Of a DNA stretch of 64,000 nt, positions 50,371 through 62,229 are shown in pieces. Position numbers and translations under genes: made by a program. Each line of letters starts with the position of its first letter. The first letter of the stretch is position 1. The notes beneath the pieces were generated by a model that saw only the letters and a list, made by a program, of their open reading frames with translations, made no database searches and had not been told where the DNA came from. Source of the stretch: Arion vulgaris (Eukaryota > Mollusca > Gastropoda > Stylommatophora > Arionidae); the NCBI GenBank assembly GCA_020796225.1, contig CM036758.1, positions 68,275,274-68,339,273 on the forward strand, read 5' to 3'.

Positions 50371-50500
50371 ACCCTTTCGCCCTTCTGGATAGTTATACTG
50401 GCTAGCAATATTTTATGATGACATAACGCCAGTATACTGACTAATTCAGTATTTATTGCAATATAAAAGTGTCCAAAGCTAAAATAAAAAATGTGGAGTG
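50371..50500. mobile_element. TTAA-type MITE
   Basis: Starts TTAACCCTTTCGCCCTTCTG and ends TGTGGAGTGAAAGG. Ends are inverted over CCTTTC(A/G)C. The right TTAA is not intact. Partial relative at 44632. Confidence 0.6.
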
Positions 50501-50879
50501 AAAGGAATCAATTACAAATTAATATGATTTTACCATATATTAACAGTTTAAATACTCATGACATCAATCTTTGCTGAAAAAAGTAGTGCATAACATTCGA
50601 TTTAGAAATGTACATTTCTCAATTTCTTATCTGCACCATATGTGTAACTTGAGTTTGCACTTTTGAGCATCATGTTGACGGATCTCGTGGTGACTATTTC
50701 TGATGGGGTAGGTTTCGGAAGCTTACTTGATTCAATGAGCGAGAGGTATAATGCCAAGAATTTGGGCAGTTTTCTACTCCAAAGGGGCCGTTACTATTGC
50801 TTTCTTACAAACTCGAAGGTTTGAATAAGATAAAAGGGTTGAGTCCCTTACATCAGTCAAGCATTGGGTCTCGGGTATT

Positions 50880-53350
50880 AATTAATAATAGCCGTCTATC
50901 GCAAGCAATGATGACAACAACATCAGACGTGTGCTGCGATCTCTTTGTGTGTGCGGAGGTGGCTGTAGAGTCAAATCCTAGATCACAACTCCCTACCACA
51001 GGTGGGGCATACATGATCAAGATACATGTGGGTGTTGTGTGTTCTGTCTTTTCGCACAGCTCGTTTTCTCTGTGCCTCAGCGGCATGACGATTCTCAACT
51101 ATGCGAGTTCCTCTTGTGTTGTTACAGCGCTACACTTGGCGATCTTGCGCCAGGGATTCCCAAGTCGTGGTGTCTATATCGAAGCATTTCAGAGACATTT
51201 TAAGAGTGTCTTTTAAGCGTTTTTTCTGTCCCCCAGCTGAACGTCTGCCCCCTTCCAGCTCGCCATGCATCAACTGTTTTAACTCGCTGGCGTACAGCAG
51301 AGTGGTTAGCCCAGGTAAACTTTCAGCGTTGTGGCTACGTTTAACTCCTTCCGCTCCCATACAGTAACACGCAGCCTTTCAAACGCAACACTGACTTTGG
51401 ATATCCTATTGTTGACCTCAGAGTTTTTGTTTGCCGATCTGGATAGGATGGTGCCAAGATAGGCAAAGTTGTCCCCTGGCAGAAGACGCTAGTGTTTAAT
51501 ATTGATGATTGAATTATAGTACCGCTCTCTATAGGAGGGCTGAAATATGACCTCAGTTTTCTTGGTGAGGCCAAATATATCACAGGCCATTGAGAACTTG
51601 TTCATGTAGGTCTGCATTTTTTCCTCAGATTTTGTAGCGAGGTTGCAGTCATCAGCAAACAGGTTTGAGATGGTTGATTAGCTTGCTGCCCTGCGGGTCG
51701 GCCGGGGACAGCAAAAGGCTGACGGAGAGCGAACCCAGTAAACGCTGGCTAAAACCGGACACATCGTCGAAGGATAAATGGCGCTGAAGATGTAACGAAA
51801 CTCGCTCATGCTAAGGCTGCATGAATCAGATTTCCACATAAATAAGACAAAATATTTTGCAGAATTTGTTGGGAGATCTGGTACATCAGTCGGGCGATCG
51901 CGAAATAGAGATGGGTGATTCTTTTACCTTGGTGGATGATTTTAACCTCCTAAGATTGAATAGATTACCGTCTGTCCTGTAATAAATGTTTAACCCATGT
52001 TTATCGCCTCCCTAAAAGAGATCCATGAGCATGACAGCAAACATCATGCTGAAGAGTGTTGGAGCCAGTACACAGCCCTGTTTAACGTCGGTTGTGACAT
52101 GGAAGGCCTCGGCAGCTCCCTTCATCAAGTGCACGCGCCATCATGCCCTAGTGAAACTGCTGGATGATCTTAATGAATTTTAATGGACATCTAAGTTTTT
52201 CCATGAACTTCCATAGACCCTCTCTGTTGACCATGTAGAACGCCTTCTCCGATCGACAAAGACCATGTAGAGGTTGCGATTCTGCTCTTGACATTTCTCC
52301 TGCAGTTGGCGAGCTGCAAATGCCACGTCTGCTATTCTGCGGCATGCTCTGAAGCCACATTGGGTCTTAGGGAGTAAGTCCTATTCTAGATAATCGATTA
52401 AGCGATTAAGAAAGACTCCGTCCAGTATCCTGTCAGCAATTGGCAGGAGGGAGATTCCCCTGTGATTATTGCAGGCCTGGCGGTTGCCTTTGCACTTATA
52501 CAGGTGGACAATAGTGACATCCTTTAGTTTCTGTGGTACACGTTCGTTGCTCCAAATGGACGTAAAGAGATCTATCAACTTCAGCATGGGGCCTCCTTCT
52601 TTGTATACTTCGGTCGGTATTGAGTCCGCACCCGGTGCCTTCCCGCTGATATCTGACTGGTTGCCTTCTTGACCTCTTCTAAGCTAGGTGGAGCATCAAG
52701 CTTGGCACTGATTGAAACCTGGGGCATGTGCTCTATGCCTTCATCACATATGGTGGGTGGGTGAAAACAGGACGGAAGTATCCTGCCCAGCGGTTTAGCA
52801 TCTCAGGCTTGGCAGGTGTCCCGTCTGCATCCAAAACAGGGGTGGGATGAGAATGTTGATGGCCCTAAGCAGTTCTCATGGCATCATTGAAGCGTCTAGA
52901 ATCATTTATGTCTGCGTACATCTGGATTTCATCAGATTTTTTGCTTAGCCAGGAGTCTTGCATTTTTCTGGTCCTCTCTTAAGCCTATCTGTGAAGGTTG
53001 CTTTTTTTGGGATGACGACGATGGGTCATTTTGATGGACTCAGTATGCCTCATGTTTAAGAAGAGGCATATTTCTTCGTCATTTCCATCAAACCAGTCGT
53101 GGCTATTGCGTACAGTGTGTCCTATGATAAGGAGGGATAGATAGGTACACGGTGTCTCTGAGAGCAATCCAGTCTTCGTCCACGTTGGTGTTGCCAAACC
53201 GAAGGCCATTGAACTTATCCCCCAGGTCCCTTGCTAAATATTCGGTGTCAGCAGAGCTTTTCAATTTGGAGATTGCCAGCCTTTTTGTTGGTTTGCTAAA
53301 CAGGTGACGTTTTCTGTGCTTGATGCGGAGATTGAATTTTGACACGATCA
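50880..53350 (-). mobile_element. L2-like LINE, about 2.5 kb, antisense and decayed
   Basis: From the right: NVDEDWIALRDTVYLS, WFDGNDEEICLFLN, the RT start KDVTIVHLYKCKGNRQACNN and HRGISLLPIADRILDGVFLN, then AFYMVNREGLWKFMEKLRCP, and at the left YASELKQLMHGELEGGRRSA with KKRLKDTLKMSLK near the C-terminus. Frames are broken many times and a SINE-H sits at about 51668-51830. Confidence 0.85.
51668..51835 (+). mobile_element. SINE-H copy inside L2-like LINE
   Basis: GGTCGGCCGGGGACAGCAAA, GGCTGACGGAGAGCGAACCC and CGGACACATCGTCGAAGGA match 8880-8980. Confidence 0.7.
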
Positions 53351-53573
53351 ATCTATGATCGGTCTAACACTCTGCATGAAAATATCAAGTTGTGTAAAAA
53401 CTTGATTGGGTTCTGTCTTGATCCGTTTCTTCTCGAACAGACTTCCTGCTCAAATAAGTTACAACTTCAACATCCATCATACCTCAAACTCTGTCATTCA
53501 TTTGATCGACATGTTTGTTGAGCGAACAATTTTCATGGCAAAATGAGGAATATATTCAACTGTCCAATCGTCT

Positions 53574-54046
53574 TCAAATATCATCATCATCATCAGGTGC
53601 CGTCTCCACATCGAAGGTTGGCTGCAATGAATCTCCAGCATCCTCTGTCTTTCGCCTTGGTGTTGCACACTGCCAGACTGTAACCTGTCCATTTCTTAAA
53701 GTTTCCCTCCCACTTATCTCTCGGTCTTCCTCTTGCTCTTCTCCCTCAACTTTCCCCTCTAGTAAATGTTTTATCATGGTGTCATGCCTTTTATGTGCCC
53801 AAAATACTTTACTTGTCTGAATTTTATTTCTCTTAATAATTGTTTCTTCATGCCTAGTTTTCCTAAAACTTGTTTATTTGTCTGTTTTTCTGTCCATGAA
53901 ACTCTGCTTATTCTTCTATATATCCACATCTCAAATGCATCAATTCTGTCTTCTAACTGCTTGTTCATTGTCCATGTTTCCGAGCCATACATTGATATAG
54001 GATATATATAGCATTTGATCATTCTAATTTTTAGCCTGTTCTTCAA
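53574..54046 (-). mobile_element. LINE-7g 3' end fragment
   Basis: The minus strand encodes MIKCYIYPISMYGSETWTMN, FEMWIYRRISRVSWTEKQTN, KLGMKKQLLREIKFRQVKYF and GHIKG, and after a frameshift IKHLLEGKVEG with a long acidic tail. Well preserved. Confidence 0.82.
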
Positions 54047-54199
54047 ATATATCCTTTACAATACACGCGGTCAGCATAAACATGTTTTGGAACTTCTATA
54101 AAATCAACTGTCCAACATCATTTACACGCATGCTGTTCCTGTAACATATACTTCAATTAGTTCTTTAAAGCATATTATATTATCCAAAATCGTTATGAC

Positions 54200-54593
54200 T
54201 TTCTATAAGTGACTGCCTACACAACTATTATGCTCACGGAGCACGTGGTTTAGCATATGTAAACAATTGCCTGTATTTTGGGATAAGGTCAGAGGTTAGC
54301 GTACTTGCTGCTATGCAACGCCGCGGGTAACAAAATGTGATTAGGCCAAATCATTACGAAGGAAAATATAGATCAACAATTTTGTACAATATGTAGGTCT
54401 GTATCAAAAGTAATACAACTTAAATGTTGTACATTTAGATTGTGGTACTATTTCAAATTAATTTATTGATATCTTTAGTGGATTAGTCAGTTATATATGA
54501 AAATAGAGTGTAGTTTTTGGTATATTGTGATCAATGGTGAAAATATCCGAGCTGAACATTTACAGTGATAGTTTTCGTTTGGGCTGAAACAAG
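54200..54593 (+). promoter_or_regulatory. Probable 5' flank/5' UTR of FoxJ2/3
   Basis: About 400 bases of repeat-free sequence directly upstream of the FoxJ2/3 start, where promoter and leader would be expected. No TATA box or defined site stands out. Assignment rests on position only. Confidence 0.35.
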
Positions 54594-54935
54594 ATGGCAG
54601 ACCTTGGATCTAGTCTGACCAAAATGGACTGGTTACACAAGCTTAGAGTCGGGGGACAAATATGTACCCCTGGGTTTAATGGCACTCAGGGTACAATGGA
54701 TGCTTTGGAAAGGTTAGCTGGACAGGTGGGAGCTCGAAGCTCACCTGATTCTTCTGGAAATTATGAATATACTGGACAGCCTCAACAGAAAGATGGGAAA
54801 CCCCCATACAGTTACGCCAACCTTATCATGCATGCTATTAACAGTACTAGTAAAAAGCGTATGACATTGAGCGAAATTTACTCATGGATCTGTGAGAATT
54901 TTCCATATTACAAAGACGTTGGAAATGGCTGGAAG
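54594..54935 (+). CDS. FoxJ2/3: FoxJ2/3 forkhead transcription factor, first coding exon (partial gene)
   Basis: Nuclear DNA-binding transcription factor of the forkhead family. The ATG sits in a good context (CAAGATGGC). The N-terminus MADLGSSLTKMDWLHKLRV matches the vertebrate FOXJ2/FOXJ3 signature (ESSLTSMDWLPQL, from memory). After a linker, residues 64-114 are the first half of the winged helix: DGKPPYSYANLIMHAINSTS, then RMTLSEIYSWICENFPYYKD and GNGWK. The exon ends in phase 0 at a strong GTATGT donor, exactly before the expected NSIRHNLS block. The following residues in that frame are intron. I did not find the next exon by eye up to 64000, so the gene extends beyond the window. Confidence 0.92.
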
Positions 54936-55600
54936 GTATGTCACAACATATATGTATTGTTAAGTGTGTTTCTAATGCTTAGTGAGTCACCACTTGGTGG
55001 ACATATCGACATATGTATCATTGTATGTTTCATTTGTTTATAGTTTATATGTTTCACTGAATAGGAATAAACATATTGATTGTATTGTAATGATGCACCA
55101 TGTTATATGTAACATAATAACAATTCGAAACTCTGCTTGAAAACATGTGTAGTTTTGTTTATTAACTACATAAATCGATGTTGGTATTAATGCATCCGAC
55201 GAGTATACTCAATACTATTATCATCTGTATAAGTAATAGTGCATTTGATATGGCAGTCCATCGAATGCTCTCTCAGTAATTATGCTATGCCAGCTATGAC
55301 ACTATTGCATGCTCTGACTGAGTCTCTTTCAACAGATGGTGATGGGAAAATATGAAAATTGTTACACTACAGTGGTTCACTGATTATAAATGTTTGTCAT
55401 CTGTCCATACAGATGACGTCCTACCCATCCCATGCAATGTTTGATTATAAATTCCTGCAACTACTGTATAGCTGCTTCACTAGTTGCCATGTAGCTGCTA
55501 AACTATAGTATATTTCTCACTTTTTAAAAAACTATACATGATTGACACTTTAAAATATAGTAAGTCTGTTCTCTTACTGCTGAGAACAAGGAGTTTTTTG
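54936..55600 (+). other. FoxJ2/3 intron 1, proximal part, unique sequence
   Basis: AT-rich and free of the window's repeat families, unlike the rest of the intron. Confidence 0.45.
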
Positions 55601-55604
55601 TAAG

Positions 55605-55862
55605 AACTACAGCGGAAGCAACGGAAGCAATGAATATGATCAATAAATAAATAGACAATGTACAAGTATTAGGGGCTTCCAAAAACAAATGACCAAACAC
55701 AGGATTCGAACCACTTACCCGTATTTCTTATGGTACCCTTTGCCTAGTCTAGCAATACAAGCTTTCTTAAAAACAACCAGCGAGCCATTAAAAAAAGGTT
55801 TTACCAAGGAGTGTCTTTCAAAACGCTTCATTTTACTATGTCTCTTACTGCTGCAAGCTTTG
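55605..55862 (-). mobile_element. SINE-E, most complete copy
   Basis: On the minus strand: AAGCGTTTTGAAAGACACTC, TAATGGCTCGCTGG, a tRNA-like stretch ending AGTGGTTCGAATCCTGTG (B box), then GGAAGCCCCTAATACTTGT and the end TTGATCATATTCATTGCTTC with two short GCTTCCGTT units. Confidence 0.8.
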
Positions 55863-55864
55863 AG

Positions 55865-56245
55865 GTGTCCAGGACAGCAAATCAAGATAATACCTTGTTG
55901 ATTTGAGGCTTCTGTAAATAGCATCTGCTTGTGCCAGTGTGATAATTTTGTTGTTTGTTTGCTTTTGCTGTAGAATATATATATCTCTAACCTGTAACAC
56001 CCTTGTACTCTGTTCTTTTCCAGTTGATTTTGGGGTCTTCCACATTTTCGTTTACCCTCTGGTGTCCATCTCATTGCAGTTTTTGTGACAGAGTTAGACT
56101 TGATGCACAACACATGTCTAATCCATCTCCGTCTCTTATAGATGATGGTGTTCACATTCTCTTGCTGACACTGTAAGCAGTTCTTGGTTAGAATGAGCAT
56201 AAGATCTTTCACAAGTTGTATAGAGGTGGAAATTGTGGGTACATT
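55865..56245 (-). mobile_element. LINE-6g fragment
   Basis: The minus strand encodes LTKNCLQCQQENVNTIIYKR, RRWIRHVLCIKSNSVTKTAM and WTPEGKRKCGRPQNQL. This is the uninterrupted form of the segment expanded at 15190-16190. Confidence 0.82.
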
Positions 56246-56399
56246 GTGTTTTGCGATTCTCCAACATACTGATCTAAGGTTGCCAGATGTCGCAACCGAG
56301 AAACTGGAACATTGCTTGCCACACGTATGTTTTTTTCATGACATTTCTTGCCACCTGTCCTGGTTTTCTGGGACAGTCATTATTTTGTATAAAATATTC

Positions 56400-57280
56400 C
56401 CACTATAACAGTACTAAGATCCGTGATTCTTGTTATACTTAAGAGTCTTAACTAGAAGAAGAAGAGTCAAATCAGTTGCAAACATTCACACTACTATTAC
56501 TTGCATTAATACTAATAAAAATGATATTAATAAAATAAATCACATATTAACTAAAACGTAATTATTTGGTGTCTTGTAATACTTTTTTAATGTTTACCTT
56601 AACGTCCCTCATAATGAAATTAAAGCTACTGCTTCTACGTGGACTTTTCAAATTAAAAAGTACAGTTCCGTACTAATTACAGCGATAATGAAAACAAAAC
56701 TACTATGACAATGTTATGTGTGGGCATTTCAAGTTTTCAAATTAGAACAGTTCTCTGTTTAAAACAGTTCATGCGTACTCTGTCCTCAGCTGCAGCAGCC
56801 ATCCCAAAGTCTATTTGCTCACCAAACCCATGAGAAGTTGATTAGTATACCTTCTCTCTCTACCACGAAGACGGCACTGTCTGGCAAGTCCAAACTTAAC
56901 TCCTAATTTTAGGACTTGTTCCAGTGTCTGAGACTCGCCCATATCACATAAAAGAGAGCGTAAATTTCAAACGTGTATCTAATTTACCTAATGTGATGCA
57001 AGCTGAGGTCTATTCCCATGATTTTCATTCTGAAAATGTGTCAGAAGATATGTTGATATTTTATGCATGTCCAGTTTGTAATGGACAACAAATGTGCAGT
57101 TGCTATAGATTCTAAGCAAAACAAGCTCTTACTTAATTTGCTGTTTTATTTGCTCCGCATACACAAGCTAGACATTCCAAAATAAGTGTTTCCGAAGAAT
57201 CCCGCATATTTTCTGCTCAACTATGATAACAAATTAAAAGCTTTTAAAATAAACAAATTGTGTGTCATTGGGGATGATCA
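56400..57280. other. FoxJ2/3 intron 1, possible hAT remnant
   Basis: 56800-56845 is the inverse of a piece at 6630-6680 (the hAT-like element). A short frame at 56924-57115 ends ACPVCNGQQMCSCYRF; it may be transposon-derived. I cannot name it. Confidence 0.4.
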
Positions 57281-57540
57281 TTAAAAGATGGAGATATATT
57301 GGGCCATGTATGTCAAATGTAGTGGTGGCTATGACAGCTGCGATGGACAGCGAAAGAGAAAAGCAAGTCTGGATTTTCAAAGGAAACATGGAGAAGAACT
57401 GAGGAAAGATTGTGGCCTGACAAGGAAAACAATTGGTAGACAGGCGTCAAAATGACAGCAATGGAAATCTCTTGTGGAAGTTTTATATGTCAAATGGGAC
57501 AAGATGAGGATATAGTTTTCTGAGTGATGTTTGTAGGGCC
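57280..57540 (+). mobile_element. LINE tail fragment
   Basis: GATGGAGATATATTGGGCCA and later broken frames (GKQLVDRRQND-like) resemble the RRRWRYIGH...QWKSL type ORF2 ends. Confidence 0.45.
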
Positions 57541-57688
57541 GACTGGGATCAAAGCTTATTCCAAGATATGACTACCTTGGAAACCACAAGGAGTGGTTTA
57601 AAAAGTGGTCGATATGGAGCGCTTGCAGAAGAAGACGAACCTACAACCTTCAGAACAACAGGCAAACGCTTTTACTACTTCGTCCACC

Positions 57689-57934
57689 CGAGTGGTTACC
57701 AGGGCCCAGATTTGGGGTATAAAGAATAGAACCACTGTTACCTGCCACACACGTAGCAAGAGGCGACTAAGGAGGTTTGGCTGAAATCGGATGCACATGT
57801 CCTAAACGTATACAAGTCTATGCGTTTAGGGCCTACCAAACCAATGTGCAACATATACATGTTCTTGGCAAAGATCAAACATATCACGAAGAGTGATTAA
57901 AATTGGTCGTAAAGAACGAATGCAAAGAATAAGA
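57689..57934 (+). mobile_element. SINE-F copy
   Basis: CGAGTGGTTACCAGGGCCCA, CAAGAGGCGACTAAGGAGG, and ATATCACGAAGAGTG to an (AAGAAT) end. A SINE-I-like 3' snippet precedes it (57590-57640). Confidence 0.85.
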
Positions 57935-58169
57935 AGATGACAACCTTATGCGGCTGACGATATACTATACATAAAGGTGAATCTTGGAGATAGTCATCCA
58001 CTATAGAGTTGTACAAAGAGGACAAGACTGTGCGTGACTGACTGGGATTCAACAGTGAGCTAGACTCCTCACACCAACAAAAGATGGTCTGTAACGTTAT
58101 TTGTATGTCTTTGACCAAATCCTGTATGTCAGAATATCATTAGCAGAAGTCAATATCCGAACCAATCTT

Positions 58170-58480
58170 TATCATCATCAAGGTGTGTATCTTTTTTAGG
58201 ACATTGCTCTCTTTGCAGCGCATCTAAAATTCACTCTGTCTAGCCAGTTCACCCACTTTGCCGATGGTCATATTCATGGTTTCTTTAATATCTTGTAGCC
58301 ATCTTCTTGGTGTGCCTCTGCATCCTGGGGCCCTGCTCTCTAATATTGTTCTCTCCAGGTCATCGTGATGCTTGATGTGACCAAAGTATATAATTTTTCT
58401 GTATAGTATATTGTTTATCAGCCAATTGTCTTTAACATTCAGTTCTTTCAGGACATCAGTGTTCTTCCTTAATCTTGTAT
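58170..58480 (-). mobile_element. LINE-4g fragment inside the satellite's left edge
   Basis: Complement of the 43960-44250 coding tail: GTATAGTATATTGTTTATCA, CCATCTTCTTGGTGTGCCTC and GTGTGTATCTTTTTTAGGAC. Confidence 0.82.
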
Positions 58481-58586
58481 ATCAGGATATAAGCAGCAGA
58501 AGTTGATAGTCGATCTAGTTAAGTACGTCAGGATATCATCATTTGCTATTCATATCTAGCCCAGTCTTACATATCATGATATCAAC

Positions 58587-58896
58587 GGGACTGCTAGAGT
58601 AGTTGATAGTAGCTCGGCCTGCTAGCTGTGAGACGCCTCATAGCTCGGGCTCGAACCTACTGTCCGGCATTTGTTCGAGTCCCGTGGTCTTATAGGGCGA
58701 TATGAGTACCTCTGAGTCGAGAAAATCTGCCTGTAGGCGAGGAATACTTTACAGTACTTGAGCACACGGCTGCAGTGTAAGTAATTTACAAGTGCACCGT
58801 GCCATTGTAGAAATGGGAAAAACAGATTTTCACTGCAAAATCAGTTTCAGAGATGAAACTTCGTCTGAGTTGAAGCATGAAAGAAAGAAAAAAAAA
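58587..58896 (+). mobile_element. SINE-D copy inserted in the 46-bp satellite
   Basis: Head as at 33387 (GTTGATAGTAGCTCGGCCTG, GGGCTCGAACCTACTG). Flanked by ATGATATCAAC at 58576-58586 and 58897-58907. From about 58690 on it lacks many single bases compared with the other copy. Confidence 0.9.
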
Positions 58897-61780
58897 ATGA
58901 TATCAACAGTAGAAGTCAGTATCCAACGTTCCTACTAATATCTGATATCAACAGTGAAGTCAGTATCAACATGTTCCTACATATCATGATATCAACAGAA
59001 GTCAGTATCAACATGTTCTATATATCATGATATTAACAGTGAGTCAGTATCAAATGCATACATGATATCAAAGAAATTAGTATCAACTATGTTCCTATAT
59101 ATCATGATATTAACAGTGAAGTCAGTATCACATGTTCCATATATCAGATATTACAAAGCAGTATCAAACATGTTCCTTATATCATGATATCAACAGTGAA
59201 GTCAGTACCCAACATGTTCCTATATAATGATATTAACGTAGAGTCTATCAAACATGTTCCTATATTCAGATATCAACAGTAAGTCAGTATCCAACATTTC
59301 CTATTATCATGATTAACAGTAAGTCAGTATCAACATTTCCTTATATCAGATATTAACAGTAGAAGTCATATCACAGTTCCTATATATCATGATATCAACA
59401 GTAAGTCAGTATCCAACATGTTCCCATATATCATGATATCAACAGAGAATTCAGTATCACATGTTCCATTATCTGGTCCAACAGCAGAATTCAGTATCCC
59501 ACGTCTCCTATATATATGTATCTCTAGAGTCAGTTCAACATGTCTATATATCATGATATCAACACAAAGTCAGTATCAACACGTTCTTATATATCATTAT
59601 TCAACAGCAGAATTCAGTATCAACATGTTCCTATATATCATGATATCAACAGCAGTCAGTATCAACATGTTCCTACATATCATGATATTAACAGTGAAGT
59701 CAGTATCACATGTTCCTATATTATGATATTAAAGTAGAGTCAGTATCAACATGTTCCTATATATCATGATACCAGACAGTAAGTCAGTATCCAACATGTT
59801 CCTATATATCATGATATTAACAGCAGAATTCAGTATCCAACATGTTTCTATATATCATGATATTAACAGTGAAGTCAGATCCAACATGTTTCCTATAATT
59901 CATGATATAACAGTAGAAGTCAGATCAAATGTTCCTATATCATGATATCAACAGCAGAAGTCATATCAACACGTTCCACATATCAGATATCAACAGCAGA
60001 AGTCAGTATTCAACATGTTCCATATATCATGATATTAAGTAAAGTCAGATATTCAACATGTTCTATATATCATGATATCAACAGTAGAGTCAGTATCAAC
60101 ATGTTCCTATATATCATGATATTAACAGTAGAAGTCAGTATCAACATGTTCTATATATCAGATATCAACAGCAGAATTCAGTATCAATATGTTCATATAT
60201 CATGATATTAACAGTAGAAGTCAGTATCAAACATGTTCCTATATATCATGATATCAACAGTAGAAGTCAGTATCCAACATGTTCCTATATATCATGATAC
60301 CAACAGTAGAAGTCAGTATCCAACATGTTCCTATATATCATGATACCAACAGTAGAAGTCAGTATCCAACATGTTCCTATATATCATGATATTAACAGTA
60401 GAAGTCAGTATCCAACATGTTCCTATATATCATGATATTAACAGTAGAAGTCAGTATCAAACATGTTCCTATATATCATGATATCAACAGTAGAAGTCAG
60501 TATCCAACATGTTCCTATATATCATGATATTAACAGTAGAAGTCAGTATCAAACATGTTCCTATATATCATGATATTAACAGTAGAAGTCAGTATCCAAC
60601 AAGTTCCTATATATCATGATATCAACAGTAGAAGTCAGTATCCAACATGTTCCTATATATCATGATATCAACAGCAGAATTCAGTATCCAACATGTTCCT
60701 ATATATCATGGTACCAACAGCAGAATTCAGTATCCCACACGTTCCTATATATCATGATATCTACAGTAGAAGTCAGTATCCAACATGTTCCTATATATCA
60801 TGATATCAACAGCAGAAGTCAGTATCCAACACGTTCCTATATATATCATTATATCAACAGCAGAATTCAGTATCCAACATGTTCCTATATATCATGATAT
60901 CAACAGTAGAAGTCAGTATCCAACATGTTTTTATATATCATGATATCAACAGTAGAAGTCAGTATCCAACATGTTCCTATATATATCATGATATCAACAG
61001 TAGAAGTCAGTATCCAACATGTTCCTATATATCATGATATTAACAGAATTAGTATCAACATGTTCTATATTCATGATATCAACGGAAGTCATATCCAACA
61101 TGTTCTACATATCATGATATTAACAGTAGAAGTCAGTATCCAACATGTTCCTATATATTATGATATTAACAGTAGAAGTCAGTATCCAACATGTTCCTAT
61201 ATATCATGATACCAACAGTAGAAGTCAGTATCCAACATGTTCCTATATATCATGATATTAACAGCAGAATTCAGTATCCAACATGTTTCTATATATCATG
61301 ATATTAACAGTAGAAGTCAGTATCCAACATGTTCCTATATAATTCATGATATTAACAGTAGAAGTCAGTATCCAACATGTTCCTACATATCATGATATCA
61401 ACAGCAGAAGTCAGTATCCAACACGTTCCTACATATCATGATATCAACAGCAGAAGTCAGTATTCAACATGTTCCTATATATCATGATATTAACAGTAGA
61501 ATTCAGTATCCAACATGTTCCTATATATCATGATATTAACAGTAGAAGTCAGTATCAAACATGTTCCTATATATCATGATACCAACAGTAGAAGTCAGTA
61601 TCCAACATGTTCCTATATATCATGATATCAACAGCAGAAGTCAGTATCCAACATGTTCCTATATATCATGATATCAACAGCAGAAGTCAGTATCCAACAC
61701 GTTCCTACATATCATAATACCAACAGCAGAAGTCAGTATATAACCCAGTCGTGTATGTCATGATATCCTGTGTATAAGTC

Positions 61781-62229
61781 AATGTCCTGCCAAATATTAT
61801 CCAACTCAGCGTATTCAGTTTATCTTCTGTGTAGTTTCCAATTCTGCTTGAAATGTGGTGACAGCAGGAGAAGAAGAGATCAATAATCCATTTTGAAAAA
61901 TTGGAGAGCATGTTTGCTCGCTTACCCTAAAAAAAAAGTTAAATTGTATGAAATTGTTCTCATTTTGTTGCATAAAATATGAATTTTTTATAGAAATGTG
62001 TACATTCAGCTATAGCAATATTGCACTATGAATGGAGGTAATGTGAAGGAATCAGATGTATTACTTTTGTGACTTGACTGAAAGAACCTTGTGTGAAGTG
62101 GACAGAGTTATTAAAGTATTACCTAAAACGGTTGTCAAAGATGTATAGATGCAATGTTTGAAATTGTTATTTGAAACAGTAACTATATACCAGCTTGTCA
62201 CAAATATATGCAGAAAAAGCTGAAATTAA
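61781..62229. other. Intron/intergenic sequence, nothing recognised
   Basis: Unique-looking AT-rich sequence between the satellite and the LINE-2g copy. Confidence 0.4.

Larger units (their letters stand above)
58110..61780. repeat. 46-bp satellite with palindromic core
   Basis: Unit CAGTAGAAGTCAGTATCCAA-CATGTTCCTATATATCATGA-TATCAA, about sixty or more copies from 58900 to 61740. Each intact unit holds the 12-bp palindrome ATATCATGATAT. Diverged outer units lie at 58110-58160, 58485-58586 and 61740-61780. A LINE-4g fragment and a SINE-D interrupt the left part. Copies from 58900 to 60220 are full of one-base losses; later ones are nearly identical. Confidence 0.93.

Noticed and set aside
50797..51216. 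139-codon + strand frame
   Set aside because: It is the antisense shadow of the L2-like LINE C-terminus, which reads convincingly on the minus strand.
56924..57115. 63-codon frame ending ACPVCNGQQMCSCYRF
   Set aside because: The cysteines look like a metal-binding end, but there is no splice support and the area contains a hAT-like remnant; left unnamed.
58900..61745. CRISPR-like regular repeats
   Set aside because: The 46-bp units are contiguous, with no unique spacers between them, and the genome is animal; it is a satellite.
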